NCBI GenBank assembly: GCA_016722565.1 | Contig: JADKIU010000007.1 | Coordinates: 310,001 to 374,000, forward strand | Reading direction: 5' to 3' | Origin: Bacteroidota bacterium | GTDB lineage: Bacteria > Bacteroidota > Bacteroidia > 2-12-FULL-35-15 | Length of the DNA stretch: 64,000 nucleotides | Shown: one piece after another, positions 1-9,105 of the stretch | Position numbering within the stretch: the stretch's first letter is position 1 | Layout of the letters: each line of letters starts with the position of its first letter | Made by a program: the position numbers and the translations under genes | Notes under the pieces: generated by a model | Database searches by the model: none | The model's input: only the letters and a program-made list of their open reading frames with translations | What the model was told of the DNA's origin: nothing

Positions 1-1183
1 CACCATTAATTGTTGCTTTCACACGATATGCTCCTTTGGGTTCTCCAGATAAATCAACAACTACATTATTTGAAGAAATTGCTTTCTTGAGAACAGTCTT
101 ACCGGATATATTGAATACTTCAATCTCTCCTGAAACCTCAATTTGATTGATATCAATTATAAGTTTACCATCACTACTAGGGTTTGGATAAATTGTCATT
201 TTACTCATTACCTCTTCTGAATTTGAATTCATACTCTTTGGGGGGCAACAGCTAAAACTCGCATACTTTGTTACTAAAACATCATCCGTACTTGTAGTAC
301 AATCAGAACCGGAAACAGTAAGTGTATACGTTGTAAACGATGAAGTTGGAATCGCATTTGTTGTTGCGCAAGTTGAACAGGCTAATCCGGTTGTAGGTGA
401 CCAGCTATAAGTAGACCCCGAAGCAGTAGTACCTATCGTAACACCAACGCAACCTCCTGAACAGCATGAACAAGTAAACGACTTATCACTTCCTGCATTT
501 GCCGCACAATTCATTGAAACATCATCAATTATAAAGTGTCGCAAATCACTATAATTTCCATCATTGCAAAATACATTACAGCCCATCACAAGATAATAGG
601 TGGTTGTAGAAGGAGCAGTCCAATCGTATTCAACTCGATAAAATCCACCGGCTACACTTGTCGATGAAGTTAATACTGTGCCCTGTGATCTAACATTCCC
701 AAGAATTGCACTTGCAGAAGAGCCAACGGAAGTATTCACCATTGTAATACTAAAAAGATTCATTGGATCCCAGCCGGCAACTAACGTATTTACATAGGCT
801 GTAATTCGATACGTTCTGCCTGAAGTTACTGAAACAGTCTGATAGATATACTCCGCACTTGCCGTAGAAGTAGGAGCAAAACCTCTATATTCAATATGCG
901 CATAACCTGTACCTGTTCTCGCTGTGCTTACTTGACAAGACGATGTACCACCCGCTGTTGAATTAAAATAATCAGGCAAAGTGCTTGTCACATCTGTTGT
1001 TGAGTTACAATTTGAATATGGATATGAACTTTTTAAACCATACCAATTTGTCGCTTTCGTAATTGCATAGTTACTCGGACACGTTGGAAGAGAGCTGTAG
1101 CTTTCAAATCCTCCATTTGAAATTTGTCCAGAAGCTACATTTATTATAATAAATGAGCCAATTAAAAAAAGAAACTTTTTCAT
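1..1183 (-). CDS. T9SS type A secreted protein, C-terminus cut by window edge
   Basis: The minus-strand reading frame opens at an ATG at 1183-1181 and stays open for 394 codons to the window edge. The protein starts with a signal peptide (MKKFLFLIGSFIIINVASGQ). The region after it, 'ISNGGFESY...', resembles the carbohydrate-binding or jelly-roll modules of Bacteroidota exoproteins. Next come a Cys-rich stretch ('CSCCSGGCVGV') and an Ig/PKD-like segment. The last part seen starts a type A T9SS sorting domain ('MTIYPNPSSDGKLIIDINQ', then 'GAYRVKATING'). Perhaps 10-15 C-terminal residues are missing. It is presumably exported by Sec, moved across the outer membrane by T9SS and left on the surface or released. 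The substrate or binding partner is unknown. The frame and sorting domain are seen directly; the binding role is inference. Confidence 0.85.
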   Translation of the reverse strand, partial: MKKFLFLIGSFIIINVASGQISNGGFESYSSLPTCPSNYAITKATNWYGLKSSYPYSNCNSTTDVTSTLPDYFNSTAGGTSSCQVSTARTGTGYAHIEYRGFAPTSTASAEYIYQTVSVTSGRTYRITAYVNTLVAGWDPMNLFSITMVNTSVGSSASAILGNVRSQGTVLTSSTSVAGGFYRVEYDWTAPSTTTYYLVMGCNVFCNDGNYSDLRHFIIDDVSMNCAANAGSDKSFTCSCCSGGCVGVTIGTTASGSTYSWSPTTGLACSTCATTNAIPTSSFTTYTLTVSGSDCTTSTDDVLVTKYASFSCCPPKSMNSNSEEVMSKMTIYPNPSSDGKLIIDINQIEVSGEIEVFNISGKTVLKKAISSNNVVVDLSGEPKGAYRVKATING

Positions 1184-1551
1184 GACATTAGGGTTTTAGT
1201 TAATACTATTTTATATTGCTAATTTCCAGAGAATTAGACAAAATTCCATGGACAAAACAATACGCCATCTTACATTATGAAAAAGCGCGAAATCATTGAT
1301 TTTTTAGCAAAAAAAAGCCCTTTTATCACATACACGAAAAACAATTATATCTAAAATACTGTTAATACGCTGGCAATTGAATGAGACCATCTGCTTCTTT
1401 AAATCGAATTAAATAAATATATTTCAGATATAGAGCTTCGTAGGAGCGGCATAATTTGTTTTGATAGCCTTTATTTCAGACATGTATACAATTCCTAAAT
1501 TTAGTTTTGTTTTCCATTCTTTATTGGTCTAATTTTATAGAAAAAAACACC
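1184..1551. other. Divergent intergenic region, no gene seen
   Basis: About 370 AT-rich bases separate two divergent genes for secreted proteins. It must hold both promoters, but I see no convincing -33/-7 pair on either strand. A short palindrome (AAATCATTGATTT) lies near 1289. No RNA gene or conserved ORF is apparent. Confidence 0.4.
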
Positions 1552-2637
1552 ATGAAAAAATTATTGATTTTCATTTTTCTGTCAATTTCTGCCTTTAGTT
1601 TCGCTAGCCATAATATGGGAGGAGATATTACCTATAGGTACATAGGAAGTGCTTCATTCCCTAACAGGTACGAAATCATTGTAACGACTTATACAAAATG
1701 GTTAGATTCTACAAGTGTAGACAGATGTGAACTGAAGTTTATTTTTGGTGCTGGTGACAGTGCTCTTGTTGAGCGCGTTAATGGGCTTAGCGTTAATTGT
1801 CCATCGGCACATGACGGAGAATTAATCGGTGGATGCACAGGAAATGTAAGGATGAATCTCTATACAACTTCCCATGATTTTCCTAGTAATGGAATTTATA
1901 CAATATCGATTGAAGACTACAACAGAAGTTCAGGAATATGTAATCTCATTGATTCTGAAAACCAATCCTTTTTTTTGCAGACAGAACTAATTATCAATCC
2001 ATTCTTGGGTAGCAATAATGCACCCGATTACACATCCATTCCTGTAATCTGTGTTGCAAATGGCATCATTTCTTACTACAATCCATCAGCAATAGAACCC
2101 GATGGAGATAGTTTGTATTATGAATTGATTCCACCAATAGCTAATGGAGTATCGACTGTACTCTATGCTTATCCGCCATCAAGCAGTTCGTTTAGCATAA
2201 ACAATTTATCTGGAACAGTAACCTGGGATCATCCAATGGTGATTTGCTATTACATATTTGACATCCGTATTTCCGAATGGAGAAAGATTTCTGGCACCTA
2301 TTATCTGGTTGGGAAAACCATGCAGGAAGTCTGGGCAGAAGTATCGGTATTGGGTGGAATTAAAGAAAATAATCCAAGCGTTTCAATAACAGCATTTCCA
2401 AACCCATCTAGCGGTTTTATCAATTTCAAAATTGAGAGTGAAGACCAAAACTCGGAATACGAATTGAACATCAGTAATTCGTTGGGACAAACCATTCAAA
2501 CAATCGCAATAAAGAACAATTTAGCGACTTTAGATGAAGGTGAACTTTCAGCAGGAATGTATTTTTATAGCCTTACAAACAAAAGAGCAATTGTAAACAA
2601 AGGGAAATTTGTTATTTTACAAGGTAATATGAAATAA
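1552..2637 (+). CDS. T9SS type A surface protein with 'SHNMGGDITY' N-terminal domain
   Basis: The start is placed at the ATG at 1552 because it begins a clean signal peptide (MKKLLIFIFLSISAFSFA). An upstream TTG at 1507 would only add a non-signal tail. The 361-residue product opens with 'SHNMGGDITYRYIG', the N-terminal module found in many large Bacteroidota surface proteins and also in the genes at 2677 and 19935. It has paired cysteines and a 'DGDSLYYEL' segment. A type A sorting domain ('ITAFPNPSSGFINFKIES' to 'GKFVIL') closes it. It is a paralog of the next gene, which ends instead in a type B domain. The molecular role is unknown; a surface adhesin or structural role is inference. Confidence 0.85.
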   Translation: MKKLLIFIFLSISAFSFASHNMGGDITYRYIGSASFPNRYEIIVTTYTKWLDSTSVDRCELKFIFGAGDSALVERVNGLSVNCPSAHDGELIGGCTGNVRMNLYTTSHDFPSNGIYTISIEDYNRSSGICNLIDSENQSFFLQTELIINPFLGSNNAPDYTSIPVICVANGIISYYNPSAIEPDGDSLYYELIPPIANGVSTVLYAYPPSSSSFSINNLSGTVTWDHPMVICYYIFDIRISEWRKISGTYYLVGKTMQEVWAEVSVLGGIKENNPSVSITAFPNPSSGFINFKIESEDQNSEYELNISNSLGQTIQTIAIKNNLATLDEGELSAGMYFYSLTNKRAIVNKGKFVILQGNMK

Positions 2638-2676
2638 AATCCCTAATTTAGAGTTCTTATTCTGAGGCACTTTGTG

Positions 2677-5409
2677 ATGAAAAAACATTTACTCTCCATA
2701 CTTCTTCTTTTGATTGGTTTTTCCAATGCATTTGCGACACATAATCGTGCTGGAGAAATCACTTATAAATACATTGGTACTACTGCCAATCCATATAAGT
2801 ATAAAATCATTGTCACCACCTATACCAAATTTGTAACTAGCTCTACTTCTAATACTGATAAATGCGAATTGATGGTATTGTTTGGCGATGGCGACAGTGC
2901 TTCTGCACCACGCGTAAATGGACCAGCAGGTGACTGTTCTCCTCTTAAAAATGGTGTGATGATTGGCATCGATACTCGCCTCAACGTTTATGAAACAGAA
3001 CATAATTATGCCGGACCTGGTAACTACATTATTAGTATGGAAGACCCAAACAGAAATTCAGGCATTTGTAACATCGTTAGCTCCGTTGATGTTTCTTTCT
3101 TCCTTCGTACCGAATTAGTGATCTCTCCTTTTTTAGTCCAGAACAATTCACCCACTTTGCTCAATCCCCCCATCGACAATGCTTGTGTGGGTGTCTGTTT
3201 CGAACACAACCCGGGTGCATACGATATTGATGGAGATAGTTTGCATTATAGTTTAAGTGTTTGCTACGCAAATGGATTACCACTTGCTTTGTGGAGTTAT
3301 CCACCCAACATGAACGCCAGCAGCATCAATCCGTTAACAGGTGATTTGGTTTGGTGTGTACCCACCATGATTTGCGAATACAACGTAGCAATTGTCATCA
3401 AGGAATACCGCTTGTTACCGGGTACCTCAACGCGTTATTATATTGGTTCCGTTTTACGTGATATGCAAATTGATGTAAAACCTTGTATCAACGATGCTCC
3501 GATATTTACTCCTGTAAACGATACCTGCGTGATTGCTGGGAGCAATTTAAATTTCAATGTTTTTGCAACAGATCCACAAGCCAACCTGCTTACAATTACA
3601 GCAACCGGTGGTCCACTTTTATCAACCGAAACACCACCTGCAAGTTTTACTTCATTCCCAGGAATTGGAGCTGCAAGTGGAACCTTCAACTGGAACCCAA
3701 GCTGTACACAACTTCAATTATTACCTTACCTCATTACATTTAAAGCAACGGATGGTGATTTGTCTACCCCTTTGGTGAATTTTGAATCCATGTTTATTCG
3801 AGTGATTGCACCTGCTCCAACTGGCTTAACAGCAGTTCCAAGCGGATCAAGCATTCTCCTCAACTGGAATTATCCGTTCTGCGATAGCACTGGAAGCAAT
3901 CCGCTTAAAAAGTTTTATATCTATCGAAAAAACACTTGTGACCCTTGGACACCCGGACCATGTGAAACAGGAGTGCCCAGCTATACCGGCTACACACTTA
4001 TTGGTACTACCAATTATACCATCACCAACTTTATTGATAATAATGGTGGTGCAGGCTTAATCAATGGCGTAGATTATTCCTATATCGTTGTTGCTTATTA
4101 TGTTGATGGCTCGCAAAGTATTGCATCGGATCACGTATGTGCCCAATTGGTAAGGGATGTTCCGATTATGACCAATGTGAGTGTGATGACAACCAACACC
4201 AGCACAGGAACCATTTGGACACACTGGGTAAAGCCGATAGGTAATTCAGCCAATCTGGATACCATTATCAATCCGCCACCTTACGAATACCGCTTAATGA
4301 AAGCAACCGGCTTTAATCCTCCGGCTACAGCATATACATTGGAAACAACTTATACATTTGGTTCTTATACGGCCATGACCGATACCGGATTTGTTAGCAA
4401 CGGATTAAATACGGAAGGCACACCATATACCTTTAAAGTAGATTTCTATTCAAACGGAATTTATAAAGGCTCTACACAAACAGCATCATCGGTATTTTTA
4501 AGCTCTACGCCTGCCGACAAACAAGTAAATTTAACTTGGCAACATTTTGTTCCTTGGAACAATTATGAATATTTTATTTACAGAGAAACCAGTCCGGGCT
4601 CTACCGTATTCAATTTAATTGACAGCACCACCGCATTAACATACGCGGATACCGGCTTGGTGAACGAAGTTGAATATTGTTACAGAATATTAGCCGTTGG
4701 TGAATATTCCGATACATTACTTCCTAAACCATTGCGTAACTATTCACAAATTAATTGTGAAACCCCGGTTGATATTGTTCCACCATGCGCACCACCATTT
4801 GATGTGGTAACGGATTGTGAAGCAACACAAAATACCATTACATGGGTAAACCCAAATACATTCTGTAGTGATCAGGATGCGGTGCAAATCAATATTTATT
4901 TTTCACCGAATGTAACCGACCCAATGCAATTGGTGTATAGCACAACGGATATGAGCTTAACAAGCTATACACTTCCGGTGTATTATTTCGAAGGTGTTGT
5001 ATCCATAGCAGGCTGCTATGCTGTAACAGCAGTTGATTCGGCATTAACCCCTAACGAGAGCGTAATTGTAAATAGAATTTGTGTTGACAATTGTCCGGAA
5101 TACGAATTACCAAACGTATTCACTCCAAACGATGATGGTAAAAATGATTTCTTTACACCACTTCCAGACTGGCGTTTTGTAAAAGATGTCGACATCAAAA
5201 TTTTTGATCGTTGGGGATTGGAAATGTTCTCAACCGATGATCCAAATGTATTATGGGATGGTAAAAATAAGGACACAAAACAATTCTGTTCTGATGGCAC
5301 CTATTTTTATGTATGTACCGTAAACGAAATTCGTATTGACGGCATCAAACCTCGTGTATTAAAAGGGTTTGTTCAAATCATCAAAGAAGGATCAAATCCT
5401 GCACAATAA
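2677..5409 (+). CDS. T9SS type B (gliding-motility-associated C-terminal) surface protein with Fn3-like domains
   Basis: The ATG at 2677 follows a GTG at 2674; the ATG gives the better signal peptide (MKKHLLSILLLLIGFSNAFA). The mature 910-residue protein starts 'THNRAGEITYKYIG', clearly paralogous to the preceding gene (TTYTK, CEL...FGDGDSA, GICNIV all shared). The centre has Ig-like and fibronectin-type-III-like segments ('APTGLTAVPSGSSILLNWNYP', 'LTWQHFVPWNNYEYFIYRE'). Residues about 812-910 form the type B sorting domain ('PNVFTPNDDGKNDFF', 'KIFDRWGLEMF', 'WDGKNKDTKQ', 'GTYFYV'). Type B cargo usually depends on a PorP/SprF partner; one lies at 23.1 kb. It was probably formed by tandem duplication with exchange of the C-terminal sorting domain. 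Confidence 0.88.
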   Translation: MKKHLLSILLLLIGFSNAFATHNRAGEITYKYIGTTANPYKYKIIVTTYTKFVTSSTSNTDKCELMVLFGDGDSASAPRVNGPAGDCSPLKNGVMIGIDTRLNVYETEHNYAGPGNYIISMEDPNRNSGICNIVSSVDVSFFLRTELVISPFLVQNNSPTLLNPPIDNACVGVCFEHNPGAYDIDGDSLHYSLSVCYANGLPLALWSYPPNMNASSINPLTGDLVWCVPTMICEYNVAIVIKEYRLLPGTSTRYYIGSVLRDMQIDVKPCINDAPIFTPVNDTCVIAGSNLNFNVFATDPQANLLTITATGGPLLSTETPPASFTSFPGIGAASGTFNWNPSCTQLQLLPYLITFKATDGDLSTPLVNFESMFIRVIAPAPTGLTAVPSGSSILLNWNYPFCDSTGSNPLKKFYIYRKNTCDPWTPGPCETGVPSYTGYTLIGTTNYTITNFIDNNGGAGLINGVDYSYIVVAYYVDGSQSIASDHVCAQLVRDVPIMTNVSVMTTNTSTGTIWTHWVKPIGNSANLDTIINPPPYEYRLMKATGFNPPATAYTLETTYTFGSYTAMTDTGFVSNGLNTEGTPYTFKVDFYSNGIYKGSTQTASSVFLSSTPADKQVNLTWQHFVPWNNYEYFIYRETSPGSTVFNLIDSTTALTYADTGLVNEVEYCYRILAVGEYSDTLLPKPLRNYSQINCETPVDIVPPCAPPFDVVTDCEATQNTITWVNPNTFCSDQDAVQINIYFSPNVTDPMQLVYSTTDMSLTSYTLPVYYFEGVVSIAGCYAVTAVDSALTPNESVIVNRICVDNCPEYELPNVFTPNDDGKNDFFTPLPDWRFVKDVDIKIFDRWGLEMFSTDDPNVLWDGKNKDTKQFCSDGTYFYVCTVNEIRIDGIKPRVLKGFVQIIKEGSNPAQ

Positions 5410-5410
5410 T

Positions 5411-5998
5411 ATGTTTTCCGGAATTATAGAAGTACTTGGGGAAGTTGTTGGCATTCAAAAAGAGCAAAGCAATTTACACCTTACCGTAAAATCACTGTTC
5501 ACACACGAACTCAAGATTGATCAAAGTGTTGCACACAATGGCGTTTGTTTGACCGTTGTTGGCATCCAAAACGACACCTACACCGTTACTGCAATTGACG
5601 AAACCATCAAAAAAACAAACATCGGTTTACTCAACAAAGGAGATGTAATCAACTTGGAACGTTGTTTAAAAGTAGGCGACCGACTGGATGGACATATCGT
5701 TCAAGGACACGTAGATCAACGTGCCGTTTGCACCAAAATGGAAGAAACTGATGGTAGCTGGACGTTCACATTTGAATACGATGCCACAAAAGGCAATGTA
5801 ACCGTTGAAAAAGGATCTGTTTGTGTGAATGGTGTGAGTTTGACTGTGGTTAATTCAAAAGACAATTCCTTTTCCGTTTGTATCATTCCATATACGTTTG
5901 AACATACCAATTTCAAAACAATCACCCCCGGTGCCATTGTCAACATTGAGTTTGACATTGTAGGAAAGTACATCGCCAAAATGTTACCGAAAGCTTAA
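5411..5998 (+). CDS. ribE: Riboflavin synthase, alpha subunit
   Basis: Riboflavin synthase condenses two 6,7-dimethyl-8-ribityllumazine molecules into riboflavin plus a pyrimidine by-product, in the cytosol. The start at 5411 gives the canonical N-terminus MFSGIIEVLG and 195 residues, normal for the family. Both lumazine-binding beta-barrel repeats are visible: 'VAHNGVCLTVVG' in the first and 'GSVCVNGVSLTVV' in the second, with the inter-repeat 'DGHIVQGHVD' motif. The C-terminal trimerisation segment is 'VNIEFDIVGKYIAKML'. The ATG lies 1 nt after the stop of the preceding surface-protein gene, so co-transcription or translational coupling is likely, an odd pairing of cofactor synthesis with cell-surface cargo. 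No other rib gene lies nearby. Confidence 0.96.
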   Translation: MFSGIIEVLGEVVGIQKEQSNLHLTVKSLFTHELKIDQSVAHNGVCLTVVGIQNDTYTVTAIDETIKKTNIGLLNKGDVINLERCLKVGDRLDGHIVQGHVDQRAVCTKMEETDGSWTFTFEYDATKGNVTVEKGSVCVNGVSLTVVNSKDNSFSVCIIPYTFEHTNFKTITPGAIVNIEFDIVGKYIAKMLPKA

Positions 5999-6112
5999 TC
6001 GGTTTTATCCAACTGTTTTTTTTTCAAAAAATTAAACGAATCGCTTTGCCATTCGTCAAATTGTCTTAAATTAGCTATCAATTAAAATTCAAAACATTTT
6101 AAAACATCCCAA

Positions 6113-7777
6113 ATGAAAAAAACTACTCTTATTAAGTTATTATTTATCGGCTTTGTTCTGCAAGTCTCTTTGGCTTCAGCTCAAGCAACCTACACCGATA
6201 TCTACAATATTTTTCAAGCAAATTGCACCACATGTCACGATGCAAGTAGCCCTGCTGGTGGATTAAATTTAATTGCTCCTTCGGCTACGGTATACACCAG
6301 TTTAGTGAATGTGAACCCAAGTAATCCTGCTGCATTGGCAAGAGGCGACAAACGCATCAAACCGGGTGATCCACACAGAAGCTTTTTGTTACGTAAATGT
6401 CAAAATGGTTTGGATCCTGACAATGGATTGGTTTCTGCGGCAGAAGGAAATGTAATGCCGGATGGCGTAGGTGCTACTCCATTAACAAACAAAGAAATTG
6501 AATTAATCCGTCAGTGGATTTATGCCGGTGCTCCTCAAACAGGAGTTGTGGTAGATACTGCGGTTGTGAATCAATATTATAACGGGTACGGAATTACAAG
6601 CGTTGCTCCTGCACATCCATTGCCAACTGCTCCTGGGTCTTTCCAAGTACACGTTGGGAAAATCTTTTTAGGTGAAAGTTCTGAAGTAGAATATTTCTTA
6701 AAACACAATTTGAATTTACCGGACACATTGGAAGTAAATCGCATTGAATTGTTTTTGTCAACACAATCACATCACTTCATCATCCATAAATTTTTACCGG
6801 GTGCTGCAGCAAGCTTTACCGATGCATTGCGTATTCAAAATCCATCAACCGGTGCTGGCTCTTCCGATGGCTACAACACCATGGTGAGTGCATTCCAAGC
6901 ATCTCGCAACGATGTATTGCCAATAACAACTGCTTATCAATGGGAAACAAGTACTGTATTGGATTTGAATCACCACTTCTTTAATTCAAACCCCGATTCA
7001 GTTTTAGCTACCGATGTGTATTTTAATGTCTACACACAACCAAAAGGAACAGCTGCTAAAATTATGTACAGCGATATTATTACCAACACCAGTATTTTTA
7101 TTCCGAACAACAGTACCGATGTAACCTTTACAAGAGCAGATTACAATGCAAGTGCTTCAAACATGTGGAACATTTGGTTGCTTTCGTCACATACACATAA
7201 ATACGGAGTGGACTTCGATATCTTTTTAAGAAATCCAGGCGGAAGTACCGGCACGCAAGTGTATGAAGGATATTACAACAACGACTACACCTTCAATCAA
7301 GGTTACTACGATTGGGAACATCCTCCTGTTCGATTATTCGATCCATTGCTGGATGTAAATCCAAGAGATGGCTTGATTCAACAAGCGAAATTTAACAATG
7401 GTGGTCCTGCTTCTGTATTCTTTGGATTAACAACCAACGATGAAATGATGTTGTACTTTGTACAATACACATTAGGAACTTCCATTGTAGGAATCAATGA
7501 AAATTCCGCGATTGAAAACAAAATCAATTTAAATGCATATCCGAATCCATTCAGCGCAAACACACAAATCTCTTACGATTTAAAAGAGAATGCAACTGTG
7601 AATGTAGCCGTTTATGATGTATTGGGTAACAAAGTAGAAACACTTGTCAACGAAAATCAAAACAGTGGCAATCATGTAATTGATTATGCTGCAAAAAACA
7701 AAGCAAAAGGAATTTATCTTGTTGCCGTTACCATTGACGGGCAAGTGTATACCAAACGAATTGTTTTAACTAACTAA
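6113..7777 (+). CDS. Secreted cytochrome c / PHM-like copper monooxygenase fusion, T9SS type A
   Basis: The 554-residue protein has a signal peptide ending 'LASAQA'. A class I cytochrome c domain follows, with haem motif CTTCH (Cys38, Cys41, His42) and a likely distal Met in 'NVMPDGVG'. The rest resembles copper type II ascorbate-dependent monooxygenases (PHM/DBH). It has 'SHHFIIHKF' (His220, His221), 'NHHFFN' (His287-288), 'SHTHKYG' (His360, His362) and 'TNDEMMLYF' (Met445-446), which match the order of the CuA and CuB ligands in that family. A type A sorting domain ends it ('NAYPNPFSANTQISYDL' to 'KRIVLTN'). It probably acts outside the cell, with the cytochrome domain feeding electrons to the copper site instead of ascorbate; this last point is inference. 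The substrate is unknown. Confidence 0.82.
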   Translation: MKKTTLIKLLFIGFVLQVSLASAQATYTDIYNIFQANCTTCHDASSPAGGLNLIAPSATVYTSLVNVNPSNPAALARGDKRIKPGDPHRSFLLRKCQNGLDPDNGLVSAAEGNVMPDGVGATPLTNKEIELIRQWIYAGAPQTGVVVDTAVVNQYYNGYGITSVAPAHPLPTAPGSFQVHVGKIFLGESSEVEYFLKHNLNLPDTLEVNRIELFLSTQSHHFIIHKFLPGAAASFTDALRIQNPSTGAGSSDGYNTMVSAFQASRNDVLPITTAYQWETSTVLDLNHHFFNSNPDSVLATDVYFNVYTQPKGTAAKIMYSDIITNTSIFIPNNSTDVTFTRADYNASASNMWNIWLLSSHTHKYGVDFDIFLRNPGGSTGTQVYEGYYNNDYTFNQGYYDWEHPPVRLFDPLLDVNPRDGLIQQAKFNNGGPASVFFGLTTNDEMMLYFVQYTLGTSIVGINENSAIENKINLNAYPNPFSANTQISYDLKENATVNVAVYDVLGNKVETLVNENQNSGNHVIDYAAKNKAKGIYLVAVTIDGQVYTKRIVLTN

Positions 7778-7800
7778 TATCATTCGAATTCATTCATAAA

Positions 7801-7836
7801 AAAATCCCGCTTCGTAAAATTACGAAGCGGGATTTT
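7801..7836. terminator. Bidirectional Rho-independent terminator between convergent genes
   Basis: Arms 7801-7817 and 7820-7836 are exact inverse complements (core ATCCCGCTTCGTA/TACGAAGCGGGAT) flanked by A and T runs. This suits termination of the monooxygenase gene on the plus strand and metF on the minus strand. Confidence 0.85.
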
Positions 7837-7850
7837 TTTTAATTTATTTT

Positions 7851-8804
7851 TTAAAAAACCTTACTCGCTACTCTTCGTGTTACTTCCGAAGTTCCCATTG
7901 TATAATAGTGTAAACAAGGTGCTCCTGCTTTAATCAATTCTTTTGATTGTTGAATGCACCACTCTATACCTACTTCTTTAACTTCCGCATCCGTTTTACA
8001 TTTTTCAATCTCTTCCAACAAGGCTTGCGGCACATCAATCTTAAAAATTTTAGGAAGCACCGTTGCTTGTTTTTTTGTTGTAATAATTTTTAATCCCGGA
8101 ATAATCGGAACATTAATATTCTGCTCCTTGCATTTTTTCAAGTATTCAAAATATTGTGAATTATCAAAAAACATTTGAGTGACAATATACTCCGAACCAG
8201 CATCAATCTTTGCTTTCAGATGTTTCATGTCTGAAATCATATTAGGTGCTTCAAAATGTTTTTCGGGATAACCGGCAACACCAATACAAAAATTGGTGGG
8301 TGCAACATCGGCCAAATCTTCATCAATGTATTTGCCTTTGTTCATGTTCCCGATTTGTTTTACCAAATCAATGGCATAGGTATGTCCACCCGGCTCCGGA
8401 ACAAACTCTGGTTCACTTTTAATCGAATCGCCTCGTAAAGCCAATACATTATCAATCCCTAAAAAGTGCAAATCAATCAATGCATTTTCTGTTTCTTCTT
8501 TACTAAAACCACCACAAATAATATGAGGAACAGCATCCACATGATATTTATTCATAATGGCTGCACAAATCCCAACCGTCCCCGGACGCTTACGAATGCT
8601 TACTTTTTCCAAGTAACCACCTTCGCGTTTTTTGTACAAATACTCTTCGCGGTGGTAGGTCACATCTACAAACGAAGGTTTAAATTCCATCAACGGATCA
8701 ATTCCGTCAAAAATAGATTGAATGCTTTTTCCTTTTAATGGTGGAAGAATTTCGATGGAGAACAAGGTCGATTGAGCTTGTTTGATGTGATCAGTTACTT
8801 TCAT
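7851..8804 (-). CDS. metF: 5,10-methylenetetrahydrofolate reductase
   Basis: MetF is a cytosolic FAD enzyme that reduces 5,10-methylene-THF to 5-methyl-THF, the methyl donor for methionine synthesis. The 317-residue protein has the family's TIM-barrel landmarks: 'FSIEILPPLKG', 'PSFVDVTYHRE', 'PHIICGGFSKEE', 'DNVLALRGDS', 'FCIGVAGYPEKH', 'DAGSEYIVTQMFFDN' and 'PIIPGLKIIT'. The length is normal, and the ATG at 8804 begins directly with the conserved N-terminal helix. No met genes adjoin it. The gene converges with the monooxygenase gene on a shared terminator and diverges from lepA. Confidence 0.96.
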   Translation of the reverse strand: MKVTDHIKQAQSTLFSIEILPPLKGKSIQSIFDGIDPLMEFKPSFVDVTYHREEYLYKKREGGYLEKVSIRKRPGTVGICAAIMNKYHVDAVPHIICGGFSKEETENALIDLHFLGIDNVLALRGDSIKSEPEFVPEPGGHTYAIDLVKQIGNMNKGKYIDEDLADVAPTNFCIGVAGYPEKHFEAPNMISDMKHLKAKIDAGSEYIVTQMFFDNSQYFEYLKKCKEQNINVPIIPGLKIITTKKQATVLPKIFKIDVPQALLEEIEKCKTDAEVKEVGIEWCIQQSKELIKAGAPCLHYYTMGTSEVTRRVASKVF

Positions 8805-9105
8805 AAAGGTGTAATTGCAGATCTATCTGCCGACAAGTTAAATTATAATTCGGGTGCAAAGTAACGGCTTGGAGGGTTAAAAACCAAATTAATATGTGAT
8901 TACAAAAGTGGAATGTGTACCATTCCCAGCTATAAAGGAATGAAGGGGGATTTTTCCATATTATTCGGCAGAATTTTAGTAAATTCGCACTCCTTAAGAA
9001 GAAAGTACAGATAACCAATTTAGTATTAACAGATTCCGCAATTGCTGCGGGATTAATTCGACTTAATGATTTCAATTCGCTTACAGCTTTTGAAATCATA
9101 GTCTC
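8805..9105. other. Divergent metF/lepA intergenic region
   Basis: These 301 bases hold the promoters for both neighbours. On the minus strand GTTACTTTGCACCC near 8872 resembles a Bacteroidota -7 region for metF. On the plus strand a frame without an ATG runs into lepA and stops at a TGA overlapping the lepA ATG; I do not consider it a gene. No RNA gene is seen. Confidence 0.35.

Noticed and set aside
1507..1551. Longer start for the surface protein (TTG at 1507)
   Set aside because: It would put a non-signal peptide of 15 residues before a perfect signal sequence; the ATG at 1552 is better.
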